Assembly (NCBI GenBank): GCA_020161295.1
Contig: JAIUOA010000002.1
Coordinates: 1 to 64,000, forward strand
DNA length: 64,000 nt
Source: Bacillota bacterium
GTDB taxonomy: Bacteria > Bacillota > Clostridia > Peptostreptococcales > Acidaminobacteraceae
Reading direction: 5' to 3'
The notes under the pieces were generated by a model. The model did not search any database. It was not told where the DNA came from and worked only from the letters and a program-made list of their open reading frames with translations. Below are positions 51,121-59,593 of the stretch, piece by piece (position 1 is the stretch's first letter; the number at the start of each line of letters is the position of its first letter). A program made the position numbers and the translations under genes.

Positions 51121-52503
51121 ATGGAGAATGTTTTAAAGACGAGTGGATCGTCTAAAAGTGGCGTTCAAAGATTTGGTCGCTTCTTAAGTGGTATGGTAAT
51201 GCCGAATATCGGCGCTTTTATCGCTTGGGGTATCATCACGGCATTATTTATTCCTACAGGCTGGACACCGAACGAGAGCTTATCGAAGCTCGTGGGTCCG
51301 ATGATTATTTACTTGTTACCATTACTGATCGCTTATACGGGTGGTAAGCTCGTAGGCGGCGGAAGAGGCGCGGTTGTTGGTGCGGTTGCAGCGATGGGCG
51401 TTATCGTGGGCGTAGACATCCCGATGTTTATCGGCGCGATGATCATGGGTCCTTTAGGCGGCTTCGTTATTAAGAAATGGGATGACGCAGTAGAGGGCAA
51501 AATTCCAGCAGGGTTCGAAATGCTCGTATCTAACTTCTCAGCGGGTATCTTAGGGATGCTCGTAGCGCTCTTCGGCTTCGTGGCCATCGGTCCAGTCGTT
51601 GTGGCATTAAACAACGTTTTAAAGGTCGGTGTTGAAGGCATCGTTAATGCGGGTCTTCTTCCGTTAACGTCACTTTTCATCGAACCTGGTAAAATCCTAT
51701 TCCTTAACAATGCCATGAACCATGGCGTTCTTGGACCTTTAGGTATCCAGCAAGCAACTGAAGCTGGAAAATCGATCTTCTTCTTACTCGAAACAAATCC
51801 AGGTCCAGGTCTCGGTATCCTTTTAGCTTACTGGGTATTTGCTAAGGGCATGGTTAAGCAATCGGCTCCAACATCGATCATCATCCACTTCTTAGGTGGT
51901 ATTCACGAAATTTACTTCCCATATGTGTTGATGAGACCGATCTTAGTGCTTGCCGTTATCGCAGGTGGTATGAGTGGTGTGTTCACATTTGGATTACTTG
52001 ATGCAGGCTTAATCGCTACACCATCACCAGGAAGTATCTTTGCACTTATGGCAATGGCACCTAAAGGTGGCTTATTACCAGTATTAGCAGGCGTTTTAGT
52101 CTCTACAGTGGTATCGTTCTTAGTCGCTTCGTTCTTTATCAAGGGTAAAGGTGGCGATGATGATTTAGATCAAGCAAGAGCAGCGGTATCTTCCATGAAG
52201 GCAGAAGCAAAAGGCCAAGTGAAAACATTTGTTAGAAAAATCGTCGTTGCTTGTGATGCTGGTATGGGTTCTTCAGCAATGGGCGCTACGACGCTTAGAA
52301 AAAAAGTTAAAAACGCTGGACTCGACATCGAAGTCGTTAACACTTCGATCGAAGATATTCCAGCGGATGCGGATATCGTCATCACTCACTTGAATCTGGC
52401 GGACCGTGCAAAAGCAAAAGTGGCTTCAGCAGAACTCATCACCATCGATCAATTCGTAGGTAATCCTATCTATGATAGCTTGGTGGAAAGATTAAAAAAA
52501 TAA
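51121..52503 (+). CDS. mtlA: Mannitol-type PTS transporter, IICB components
   Basis: The 460-residue protein is MtlA without IIA. The IIC membrane domain (about 1-345) shows GRFLSGMVMPNIGAFIAWGIITALF and GGIHEIYFPYVLMRP. The IIB domain (about 365-460) has the phosphocysteine loop VACDAGMGSSAMG. It imports and phosphorylates a hexitol. IIA must come from another protein, and the IICBA at 54803 carries one. No separate mtlF is seen. Confidence 0.9.
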   Translation: MENVLKTSGSSKSGVQRFGRFLSGMVMPNIGAFIAWGIITALFIPTGWTPNESLSKLVGPMIIYLLPLLIAYTGGKLVGGGRGAVVGAVAAMGVIVGVDIPMFIGAMIMGPLGGFVIKKWDDAVEGKIPAGFEMLVSNFSAGILGMLVALFGFVAIGPVVVALNNVLKVGVEGIVNAGLLPLTSLFIEPGKILFLNNAMNHGVLGPLGIQQATEAGKSIFFLLETNPGPGLGILLAYWVFAKGMVKQSAPTSIIIHFLGGIHEIYFPYVLMRPILVLAVIAGGMSGVFTFGLLDAGLIATPSPGSIFALMAMAPKGGLLPVLAGVLVSTVVSFLVASFFIKGKGGDDDLDQARAAVSSMKAEAKGQVKTFVRKIVVACDAGMGSSAMGATTLRKKVKNAGLDIEVVNTSIEDIPADADIVITHLNLADRAKAKVASAELITIDQFVGNPIYDSLVERLKK

Positions 52504-52536
52504 TTAAACCCTAATCGCAGCAGTTAAGACAGCACT

Positions 52537-52576
52537 GGAGTTGTTGTAAGTCTTTCGAAGGATTTACAGCAACTCC
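52537..52576 (+). terminator. Hairpin after the first PTS gene
   Basis: GGAGTTGTTGTAA (52537-52549) pairs with TTACAGCAACTCC (52564-52576) with one G-U pair. The T tract is short, so it may only attenuate. Confidence 0.5.
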
Positions 52577-52737
52577 TTTCAACATTTATGGGCTTATTCA
52601 GTTTTGGCACTAATAAATAATGACATTAACGAGCAACTTACCAGCGAAACATTTGAATTTTAAGGATATAATAATATTAGAAAAGTTATCTGAAAATTTG
52701 AATGATAAATACCGTCGCTAATTATTAGGGGGTTGCC

Positions 52738-54813
52738 ATGAATTGCACGAAACGTATCATCGAAATCATAAGTGTGCTGGTAGGGCGTACTGATTATATT
52801 TCCGTCTCCGATGTGGCTGACCAGTTAAGCATCAGCAAAAGAACCATTTTCAGGGAAATGGATGTTGTGGAGGATGTCCTGACCCATTTTGGCATGAAGC
52901 TTGATAAGAAGACGCGTCTCGGTGTGAAGCTCATAGCAACTTCGAGTCAAATCGACGCTTTTAGGAAATTTGCAGAAAACTGTACGGACAATGGCCTTGA
53001 TCAAGAAACAAGGCAAAAAAAATTGATTATCGAACTCTTGAAGACGAGAGAGGCAAAGAAATTCTACTATTTTTCAAAGCTGTTCGATGTATCAGAGGCC
53101 ACGATATCCTACGATATGGATAAGATTGAGCCCTGGTTTGATTCAAAGGGAATCAAACTCGTCAGAAAACCCGGGTATGGTGTCTTTTTGGAAGGCACCG
53201 AAAAACAGTTCAGAAAAGCCATCGTCGATTTTTTATACCAAAACTATGATCATGAAGCCCTTCGTGACTTATTTAGCACGCAGGACACCATAATGGGTGA
53301 GGTGCTCGATAAGAATACACTTATACAAGTAGGAAATATCCTACAGGCTTTCGGAAGTGTGCTCATCAACCACCTCACAGAAAATGCCCATATGGGGCTT
53401 ACCATACACCTCACCATCGCCATTCAAAGGGTTAAACGCGGTGAGGCCATCACCATGAAAGGCGAGTTATTACAGTCCTTAAAAAAGGATGAGCTCTTTA
53501 AGATCGCTTACGAAATCGGCGCTAAAATCGAATCCGATTTCAATATTCGGTTTCCTGAGGATGAGATCGGCTATATCACGATGCATTTGAAGGGATCGAA
53601 GCTCAAAACGGGTAGCATCACTGAATCTGACGGCGTATTGATTTCTAATTTTGAAATGACACGTCTGGCTTCTCGGATGGTTCAAAAATTCGATGCCCTC
53701 AGTGGGCTTAACCTAAAGCAAGACAACCAACTCCTAATCGGCTTGGTGACACATTTGAGGCCTGCGATTTCTCGAATTTCCATGGGACTCGAAATTAGAA
53801 ACCCCTTACTTGAAAAAATTAAAGAAATGTATCCCGATATTTTCTCATTAACAAAGTTTGCTTCGGAGATCGTGGAAAGCCAATATGAAATTACACTTTC
53901 AGAAGGCGAGGTTGGCTACTTGGCCATGCATTTTGGCGCTTCCATGGAACGTAACCGACAGGAAGCACTCCAGCAACGAAAAGTACGCATAGGCGTCGTT
54001 TGTGCCAGCGGCATAGGCACCTCGAGTCTTCTATTATCCAGACTCGAAAAGACCTTTCCAGATATGGAGTTGGTTTCTCAGCTCTCAAAGGAAGCGGTAT
54101 TGGAAGGTGAGGCAGAAGACATGGGGTTGGAGCTTCTCATTTCCACGATACAACTTGAGAGTGAAGCCATTCCTGTGATACAGGTTAATCCCTTATTGTT
54201 AGGGACAGATATCGATAAAATCAGCAAACTCCTCCCGATGATCAAGAGCAAGCCACGTGTTTTTCAACGACCTGAATCTGATGAGTCGTCGGAGCAAATT
54301 AAGCGGATTAGAGACATCACTGAAGTGATTCTCTCCATAGAAGAGCACTTTGAAATCGTTCGAATCGGTTCGATTGCTTCCATGAAAGCGCTTATCAAGA
54401 CCATCGCTTCCCACATGTCAGATCGATTTGTAGATGCCGTTCTTTTGCAAAAGGAACTGCTGTATCGGGAGAAGCTTGGAAGTACGCTTATACACGGAGA
54501 GCAAACCATTATCGTTCATACGAAGACAAATGCTGTTCAGAAGGCCAAGCTCGCACTTTGGCGAATGGATCAACCCTTGAAGCATGATTCAGGTGAACCC
54601 GTCAAGCTGGCGATCGTCATGTTGATACCAGAAAATGCTTCAAAAGTCTCAATGGAGCTTATGGGACGCATCAGTAAGGCGTTGATCGAACAGGATGCCT
54701 TCTTAAGCTTGCTGAAGTCCGGCGAATCCCCAGAAGTCATAAAGGCGATCAAGTCGATCCTTCATGCTTGGCTCAGACAGAATATTAAGCGAGGTGACGG
54801 TTATGAATTCTAG
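52738..54813 (+). CDS. mtlR: MtlR-type PRD transcriptional activator
   Basis: The 691-residue regulator has an N-terminal HTH (LSISKRTIFREMDVVEDVL), a second winged helix, two PRD domains (about 190-410), an EIIB-like domain with the cysteine loop VCASGIGTSSLLLSRL, and a C-terminal EIIA-like domain with a histidine in GSTLIHGEQTIIVH. PTS phosphorylation at these sites controls activity in MtlR. It lies between two mannitol-type PTS genes and should activate them. GGGGGTTGCC precedes ATG 52738. Confidence 0.88.
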   Translation: MNCTKRIIEIISVLVGRTDYISVSDVADQLSISKRTIFREMDVVEDVLTHFGMKLDKKTRLGVKLIATSSQIDAFRKFAENCTDNGLDQETRQKKLIIELLKTREAKKFYYFSKLFDVSEATISYDMDKIEPWFDSKGIKLVRKPGYGVFLEGTEKQFRKAIVDFLYQNYDHEALRDLFSTQDTIMGEVLDKNTLIQVGNILQAFGSVLINHLTENAHMGLTIHLTIAIQRVKRGEAITMKGELLQSLKKDELFKIAYEIGAKIESDFNIRFPEDEIGYITMHLKGSKLKTGSITESDGVLISNFEMTRLASRMVQKFDALSGLNLKQDNQLLIGLVTHLRPAISRISMGLEIRNPLLEKIKEMYPDIFSLTKFASEIVESQYEITLSEGEVGYLAMHFGASMERNRQEALQQRKVRIGVVCASGIGTSSLLLSRLEKTFPDMELVSQLSKEAVLEGEAEDMGLELLISTIQLESEAIPVIQVNPLLLGTDIDKISKLLPMIKSKPRVFQRPESDESSEQIKRIRDITEVILSIEEHFEIVRIGSIASMKALIKTIASHMSDRFVDAVLLQKELLYREKLGSTLIHGEQTIIVHTKTNAVQKAKLALWRMDQPLKHDSGEPVKLAIVMLIPENASKVSMELMGRISKALIEQDAFLSLLKSGESPEVIKAIKSILHAWLRQNIKRGDGYEF

Positions 54814-56611
54814 CGTTCAAACAGTCGGTCGTTTTCTTAGCCGCATGGTGATGCCTAACATTAGTGCATTTATCGCATGGGGGATCATCACGACCCTTTT
54901 TCACAGCAATGGATGGTTTCCAAATGCGTCCATCAGTCAACTAATCGAACCCATGATATTTTATGCCCTACCGTTATTGATCGCCTATACAGGTGGAAAA
55001 GCGTTTGAAAGCAGTCGTGGCGGCGTCATGGCTGTGGTGGTGACAATTGGACTGATCGTCGGTTCGGATGTGCCCATGTTTTTAGGCGCGATGATTGTAG
55101 GCCCCTTTTGCGGTTGGCTAGCCACCCGTATGGATCAACTCCTTAAGAATCGCATTCCCACAGGATTCGAAATGCTTAGTAATAATTTCTCTGCTGGGAT
55201 ATTAGGGGCTATTTTAGCGGTTATCGGTCTAAAAGTAATCGGTCCACTATTGGCTGGGCTTAACGCCATTATCGAAGTGGGCGTCGGCCAGGTCGTCGAT
55301 TCGAATCTTCTGTTTTTAGCTTCCGTTTTCATAGAACCTGGGAAGGTGTTGTTTCTTAACAACGCCATGAATCATGGCATATTAGGACCGCTTGGCATCA
55401 ATGAAGTCCTCGCTCAAGGAAAATCCATTTTCTTTCTACTGGAAACCAATCCAGGCCCCGGACTGGGGATCCTACTAGCTTACTGGTTAATGGGCAAGGG
55501 CTCTGTCAAGCAATCTTCTCCAGCAGCGATGGTGATTCACTTGTTCGGCGGCATTCATGAAATCTATTTTCCGTATGTCCTCATGAATCCGTTCCTGTTT
55601 ATCGCCGTTATTCTCGGAGGAATGGCGGGTATTTTAACGGGGCAGTTTTTTAATATCGGCTTAGTGGCAACGCCGTCGCCAGGTAGTCTGTTTGCGATAC
55701 TGGCGCTTACCCATCGTGACGATTTCATCGGCGTACTATTAGCGATTCTCGTTTCCACAGTCGTCACCTTTACCATAGCTTCCCTGGATATACGCCGTAA
55801 GGCCGCTTTATTTGAAGAGGCCAATAAGAACCTGATAGAAGGCTATAAGGGAAATTACACACTAAGACGCATCACCTTTGCCTGTGATGCAGGCATGGGT
55901 TCCAGCGCTATGGGGAGCTCCATATTAACGAAGCTCATCAAGGAACACGGCATGGACGTTCCTGTTGAAAACTGCTCCATTGATGATATACCGCTTGATG
56001 CAGAAATCGTCGTCACATACACCGAGCTTACAAAGCATGCAAAAAAACGCGTCCCGAATGCACTTCACATCGGTCTTAAGGATTTCATGGACAAAAATGA
56101 ATACATGGAACTGCTGGAGCTGATCAGGGATAAGTTTGAAATCATTAGGGAGGAAAAAATGATGAGTAAACCAAATGAAATTTTAATGAAAAGCAACATT
56201 ATTATAAGCCGTCCATCCGTAACGATGGAGGAAGCCATCATCCATGTGGGAAATTTACTAAACCAAAGCGGATATGTTGAAAAGGGTTATATCGATGGCA
56301 TGCTAGCACGAGAGCGTAAATTCAGTACGTATATCGGCAATGGCGTCGCGATACCACACGGCGAGAACGAGGTGAAAGATTTAATTAAAGCATCGGGCAT
56401 CGCAGTGGTTCAATACCCGGATGGGGTTGATTTTGGAGAGGGTAAACTGGCAAAAATCGTCATCGGTATCGCTGGCCTTGGAAATGAGCATATTCAAATT
56501 TTAGCGAACATCGCTGAAGCCATCGAAGAAGAAGAGATTCTAGAGAAGCTTCACACCACACAAGACATCGAATGGATCCATCAGATCTTCTCAAGTGAGG
56601 AGAACGCTTGA
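54803..56611 (+). CDS. Mannitol-type PTS transporter, IICBA components
   Basis: The 602-residue protein is a full MtlA. The IIC domain is like that at 51121, IIB follows with FACDAGMGSSAMGSS, and a C-terminal IIA domain (from about residue 455) has the phosphohistidine in GNGVAIPHGENE. ATG 54803 follows GAGGTGA and overlaps the MtlR gene by 11 bp. It could supply IIA to the shorter paralogue upstream. Two related permeases in one operon suggest different or broadened hexitol specificity. Confidence 0.9.
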   Translation: MNSSVQTVGRFLSRMVMPNISAFIAWGIITTLFHSNGWFPNASISQLIEPMIFYALPLLIAYTGGKAFESSRGGVMAVVVTIGLIVGSDVPMFLGAMIVGPFCGWLATRMDQLLKNRIPTGFEMLSNNFSAGILGAILAVIGLKVIGPLLAGLNAIIEVGVGQVVDSNLLFLASVFIEPGKVLFLNNAMNHGILGPLGINEVLAQGKSIFFLLETNPGPGLGILLAYWLMGKGSVKQSSPAAMVIHLFGGIHEIYFPYVLMNPFLFIAVILGGMAGILTGQFFNIGLVATPSPGSLFAILALTHRDDFIGVLLAILVSTVVTFTIASLDIRRKAALFEEANKNLIEGYKGNYTLRRITFACDAGMGSSAMGSSILTKLIKEHGMDVPVENCSIDDIPLDAEIVVTYTELTKHAKKRVPNALHIGLKDFMDKNEYMELLELIRDKFEIIREEKMMSKPNEILMKSNIIISRPSVTMEEAIIHVGNLLNQSGYVEKGYIDGMLARERKFSTYIGNGVAIPHGENEVKDLIKASGIAVVQYPDGVDFGEGKLAKIVIGIAGLGNEHIQILANIAEAIEEEEILEKLHTTQDIEWIHQIFSSEENA

Positions 56612-57549
56612 TGAATGTGCTTACGATAACCTTAAACCCAGCAGTTGACAAGACTTTAGAGGTTGAAGGCTTTCACGTCGGTGGACTTAATAAAGTCGCT
56701 GCCTCACGTGCAGATGCAGGCGGGAAGGGGATCAATGTCTCCAGAGTGCTGAAAAGCTTAGGGACAGATAGCTTGGCTACTGGACTGATCGGCGGTCGCA
56801 CAGGTGACTTCATCATCGATGCCATCGACAAGCTCGGGATCGATAATGACTTTGTCCACCTGCCGCATGACACGAGAACCAATTTGAAGGTATTCGATCG
56901 CTTAACAAAAACCATCACGGAAATAAACGAACCAGGGCCTGAAGTGCAGGCCGATAAGTTTCAGTCGTTACTCGATAAAGTGTCGCTCCATTTAAGAAAG
57001 GACATGCTGGTGATCTTATCCGGCAGTATCCCTGCTTCCGTGGGCGTAGATGCGTATTCAAGGCTTATTCAAATCATCGAGGCGCAAGGCGCATTAGCCG
57101 TTCTCGACGCTGATGGAGCCCCTTTTAAAGCGGCGATTAAGGCGGCACCGTTTATGATCAAGCCCAACAGGGACGAACTGATACGCTATTTCAACAGTGC
57201 CCTCGATACAGAGGAAGACCTTTTAGAAGCCATGAATCATTTCATTAGCTTAGGCGTAAAGCATGTATTCGTGACGCTTGGTAGTGAAGGGGCCTATTAT
57301 CGATCAGAGGGGTGTGCTTATCGACTGAAGCCGCTTAAAATCGAAGCGCATAGCTCGGTTGGTGCGGGGGATGCATTCGTCGGAGGCGTCGTTCATGCAT
57401 TAAGCTGTGGGTTTGATGTTGAAACGATGCTACGATATGGCGTTGCTTCCAGTGCAGGCGCAGTGACCACTATCGGGACCAATCCTGCAAGTAAAGAATG
57501 GATTTTAAATCATATACGAAAAGTTGAGCTAATTAAACTTATGGGCTAG
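56611..57549 (+). CDS. 1-phosphofructokinase family kinase
   Basis: The 312-residue PfkB kinase has the FruK/LacC start VLTITLNPAVDKTLEV, DAGGKGINVSRVL, a central ILSGSIPASV and the C-terminal HSSVGAGDAFVGGV with the catalytic aspartate. It phosphorylates fructose-1-phosphate or tagatose-6-phosphate to the bisphosphate. Its ATG overlaps the previous stop codon by one base, so it is a committed member of the hexitol operon. Confidence 0.85.
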   Translation: MNVLTITLNPAVDKTLEVEGFHVGGLNKVAASRADAGGKGINVSRVLKSLGTDSLATGLIGGRTGDFIIDAIDKLGIDNDFVHLPHDTRTNLKVFDRLTKTITEINEPGPEVQADKFQSLLDKVSLHLRKDMLVILSGSIPASVGVDAYSRLIQIIEAQGALAVLDADGAPFKAAIKAAPFMIKPNRDELIRYFNSALDTEEDLLEAMNHFISLGVKHVFVTLGSEGAYYRSEGCAYRLKPLKIEAHSSVGAGDAFVGGVVHALSCGFDVETMLRYGVASSAGAVTTIGTNPASKEWILNHIRKVELIKLMG

Positions 57550-57578
57550 TTATGCGCATGGGTTAACAGGAGGATTAG

Positions 57579-58838
57579 ATGAAAACGAGAGCCGTAAGAA
57601 TGTATGGTCAAGACGACCTGAGATTAGAAGTGTTTGATTTACCAGAAATCAAAGAGGATGAAATATTAGTAAAAGTGGTATGCGATAGCGTTTGCATGTC
57701 TACTTATAAAGCATTAAAGCAAGGTGCCAACCATAAACGTGTACCTGACGATGTGCATGAAAAGCCTGTAATCGTCGGTCACGAGATGGCAGGTGAAATC
57801 GTAAAAGTCGGCGCGAAATATGAAGGCGAGTTCAAACCAGGTCAAAAGTTTTCACTCCAGCCTGCCCTTAACTATAAAGGGAGTCCATACGCTCCAGGTT
57901 ACTCTTACCAATACTTCGGCGGAAATGCCACGTATAATGTCATCCCTCAAGAGGTCATGGAACTCGGCTGCTTACTTGTTTACGAAGGCGACAGCTACTT
58001 CGGGGCTTCATTAGGTGAACCGATGTCGTGTATCATCGGTGGCTTCCATGCAAATTATCACACGGTACCAGGTGCTTATCAGCACATCATGGGGACGAAA
58101 AAAGGCGGGAATCTCGTGGTGATGGGTGGCGCTGGTCCAATGGGCCTCGGCGCAGTGGATTATGCATTGGCCATCGAGGACAGACCGGCTATGATCGTGG
58201 TAACCGACATTAATGATGAGCGCCTCAGCCGCGCATCACAGTTCATCACGAAAGAACGTGCAAAGGCTGCCGGTGTAGAACTGCATTATGTGAACACAGC
58301 GGCTTATGAAGATCCTATCGCTGAGCTCATGCGCCTAACGGATGGCTATGGATATGATGACGTCTTCGTCTATGCACCAGTGGAGCAGTTGGTGCTTCAG
58401 GGAGACAAAATTTTAGCGAAGGACGGATGCATGAATTTCTTCGCAGGTCCGACAGACCACGGCTTCAGCGCAGCCATCAACTTGTATAACGTCCACTATA
58501 GCAATACCCATATCATGGGCTCAACAGGTGGTAATACAGATGACCTTAAGGAAGCGCTGGAGATGTCGGCGAAAGGCTTAATCAATCCTTCTGTCATGTT
58601 GACGCATATCGGCGGCATGGATGCTGCGATTGACGCTATTAAGGATTTACCAAAAATTCCAGGTGGTAAAAAGCTCATCTACAACTTCATCGAAATGCCA
58701 CTGACAGCCATCGATGACTTTGAACAGCTCGGAAAAACCGATGAACGTTTCAAACACCTTCACGAACTTGTAGTGAAGCATAGTGGCCTATGGAACACAG
58801 AAGCAGAAAACTATCTGCTTGAAAACTTTAGCGTTTAA
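57579..58838 (+). CDS. Zinc-dependent polyol-phosphate dehydrogenase (SorE-like)
   Basis: The 419-residue medium-chain dehydrogenase has CDSVCMSTYKALKQG, the conserved VGHEMAGEIVKVG near residues 65-77, the nucleotide loop VVMGGAGPMGLGAVDYAL and NLYNVHYSNTHIMGSTGG. It resembles L-sorbose-1-phosphate reductase and related sugar-phosphate dehydrogenases more than long-chain MtlD. In this operon it probably oxidises the hexitol phosphate made by the PTS. AGGAGG precedes ATG 57579. Confidence 0.8.
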   Translation: MKTRAVRMYGQDDLRLEVFDLPEIKEDEILVKVVCDSVCMSTYKALKQGANHKRVPDDVHEKPVIVGHEMAGEIVKVGAKYEGEFKPGQKFSLQPALNYKGSPYAPGYSYQYFGGNATYNVIPQEVMELGCLLVYEGDSYFGASLGEPMSCIIGGFHANYHTVPGAYQHIMGTKKGGNLVVMGGAGPMGLGAVDYALAIEDRPAMIVVTDINDERLSRASQFITKERAKAAGVELHYVNTAAYEDPIAELMRLTDGYGYDDVFVYAPVEQLVLQGDKILAKDGCMNFFAGPTDHGFSAAINLYNVHYSNTHIMGSTGGNTDDLKEALEMSAKGLINPSVMLTHIGGMDAAIDAIKDLPKIPGGKKLIYNFIEMPLTAIDDFEQLGKTDERFKHLHELVVKHSGLWNTEAENYLLENFSV

Positions 58839-58865
58839 AGAAGATTTAGATAGGGGACGAAAGCA

Positions 58866-59129
58866 ATGGAGAGATTTGAGGTCGTATTAACAAACGCGCA
58901 TGGCTTACATGCAAGGCCAGCTGGCATGCTTGTTCAAACCAGCGGAAAGTTCAAAAGTGAGATCAACATTCTAAAAGGCGAAATCAAAGCAAATGCGAAA
59001 AGCCTCTTAAGCATGATGAAGCTCGCAGCTTCTAAGGGAGATCAATTGACGGTCGAGATAAATGGTGAAGATGCAGATGATGCTGCGAAGGCATTAAAAG
59101 CACTATTTGATTCGTCATTTGGCGAGTAA
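58866..59129 (+). CDS. HPr-family phosphocarrier protein
   Basis: The 87-residue protein has the histidine phosphorylation site in NAHGLHARPAGMLV and the regulatory-serine region in NAKSLLSMMKLAA. It can pass phosphate from Enzyme I to the PTS proteins and may serve this operon specifically. It is the last gene before a strong terminator. GGGGAC lies upstream. Confidence 0.88.
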   Translation: MERFEVVLTNAHGLHARPAGMLVQTSGKFKSEINILKGEIKANAKSLLSMMKLAASKGDQLTVEINGEDADDAAKALKALFDSSFGE

Positions 59130-59152
59130 GCATTTCGAAATTGATTAATAGT

Positions 59153-59200
59153 AAAAGGGATCAGATGGGCTTCGATGAGGAAGCGTGTCTGATCCCTTTT
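59153..59200. terminator. Bidirectional terminator between hexitol and hyp operons
   Basis: AAAAGGGATCAGA (59153-59165) pairs with TCTGATCCCTTTT (59188-59200), with an inner GCTTC/GAAGC stem. T runs occur in both directions. Confidence 0.85.
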
Positions 59201-59228
59201 TGATGGGGTTATCTAGGAAACATTATTG

Positions 59229-59570
59229 TTAGCAAGCGACGATTTCTTTGATGCTAAACTCACGACCGGTGAGGAGTGTTGACTGGTCAGAATGACAGTT
59301 CGGACAAACTCTCCGGTGTTCCACTAGGTTGAACTGCTCATGGCAGCTGTTACAAGCCGCCATGGCAGGGATGATGATGATTTCCAGTTTGGTATGTGCA
59401 TAGGGGGTATCGTTCACCGCGGCGGGGAAGCAGGACTCAAGAAACTTAGGGACGGCTGATGAAAGCTGACCCACCTCGAGTACGATCTTTTCCACCTGTG
59501 AAAGGTCGTTTTCGGCGACGAATCGGTCGACGATTTTTATGATTTCAAAGACGATGCCAAGCTCGTGCAT
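59229..59570 (-). CDS. hypA: Nickel metallochaperone HypA
   Basis: The 113-residue protein starts MHELGIV with the nickel-binding histidine and glutamate, and has the zinc site CNSC / CPNC near residues 73-92. It delivers nickel to [NiFe]-hydrogenase, and in some bacteria to urease or CODH. It lies 24 bp after the flavoprotein gene and is the last gene of a hypB-flavoprotein-hypA cluster. No hydrogenase subunit is in the window. Confidence 0.93.
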   Translation of the reverse strand: MHELGIVFEIIKIVDRFVAENDLSQVEKIVLEVGQLSSAVPKFLESCFPAAVNDTPYAHTKLEIIIIPAMAACNSCHEQFNLVEHRRVCPNCHSDQSTLLTGREFSIKEIVAC

Positions 59571-59593
59571 CTGTTCCTCCTCATAGATGATGA

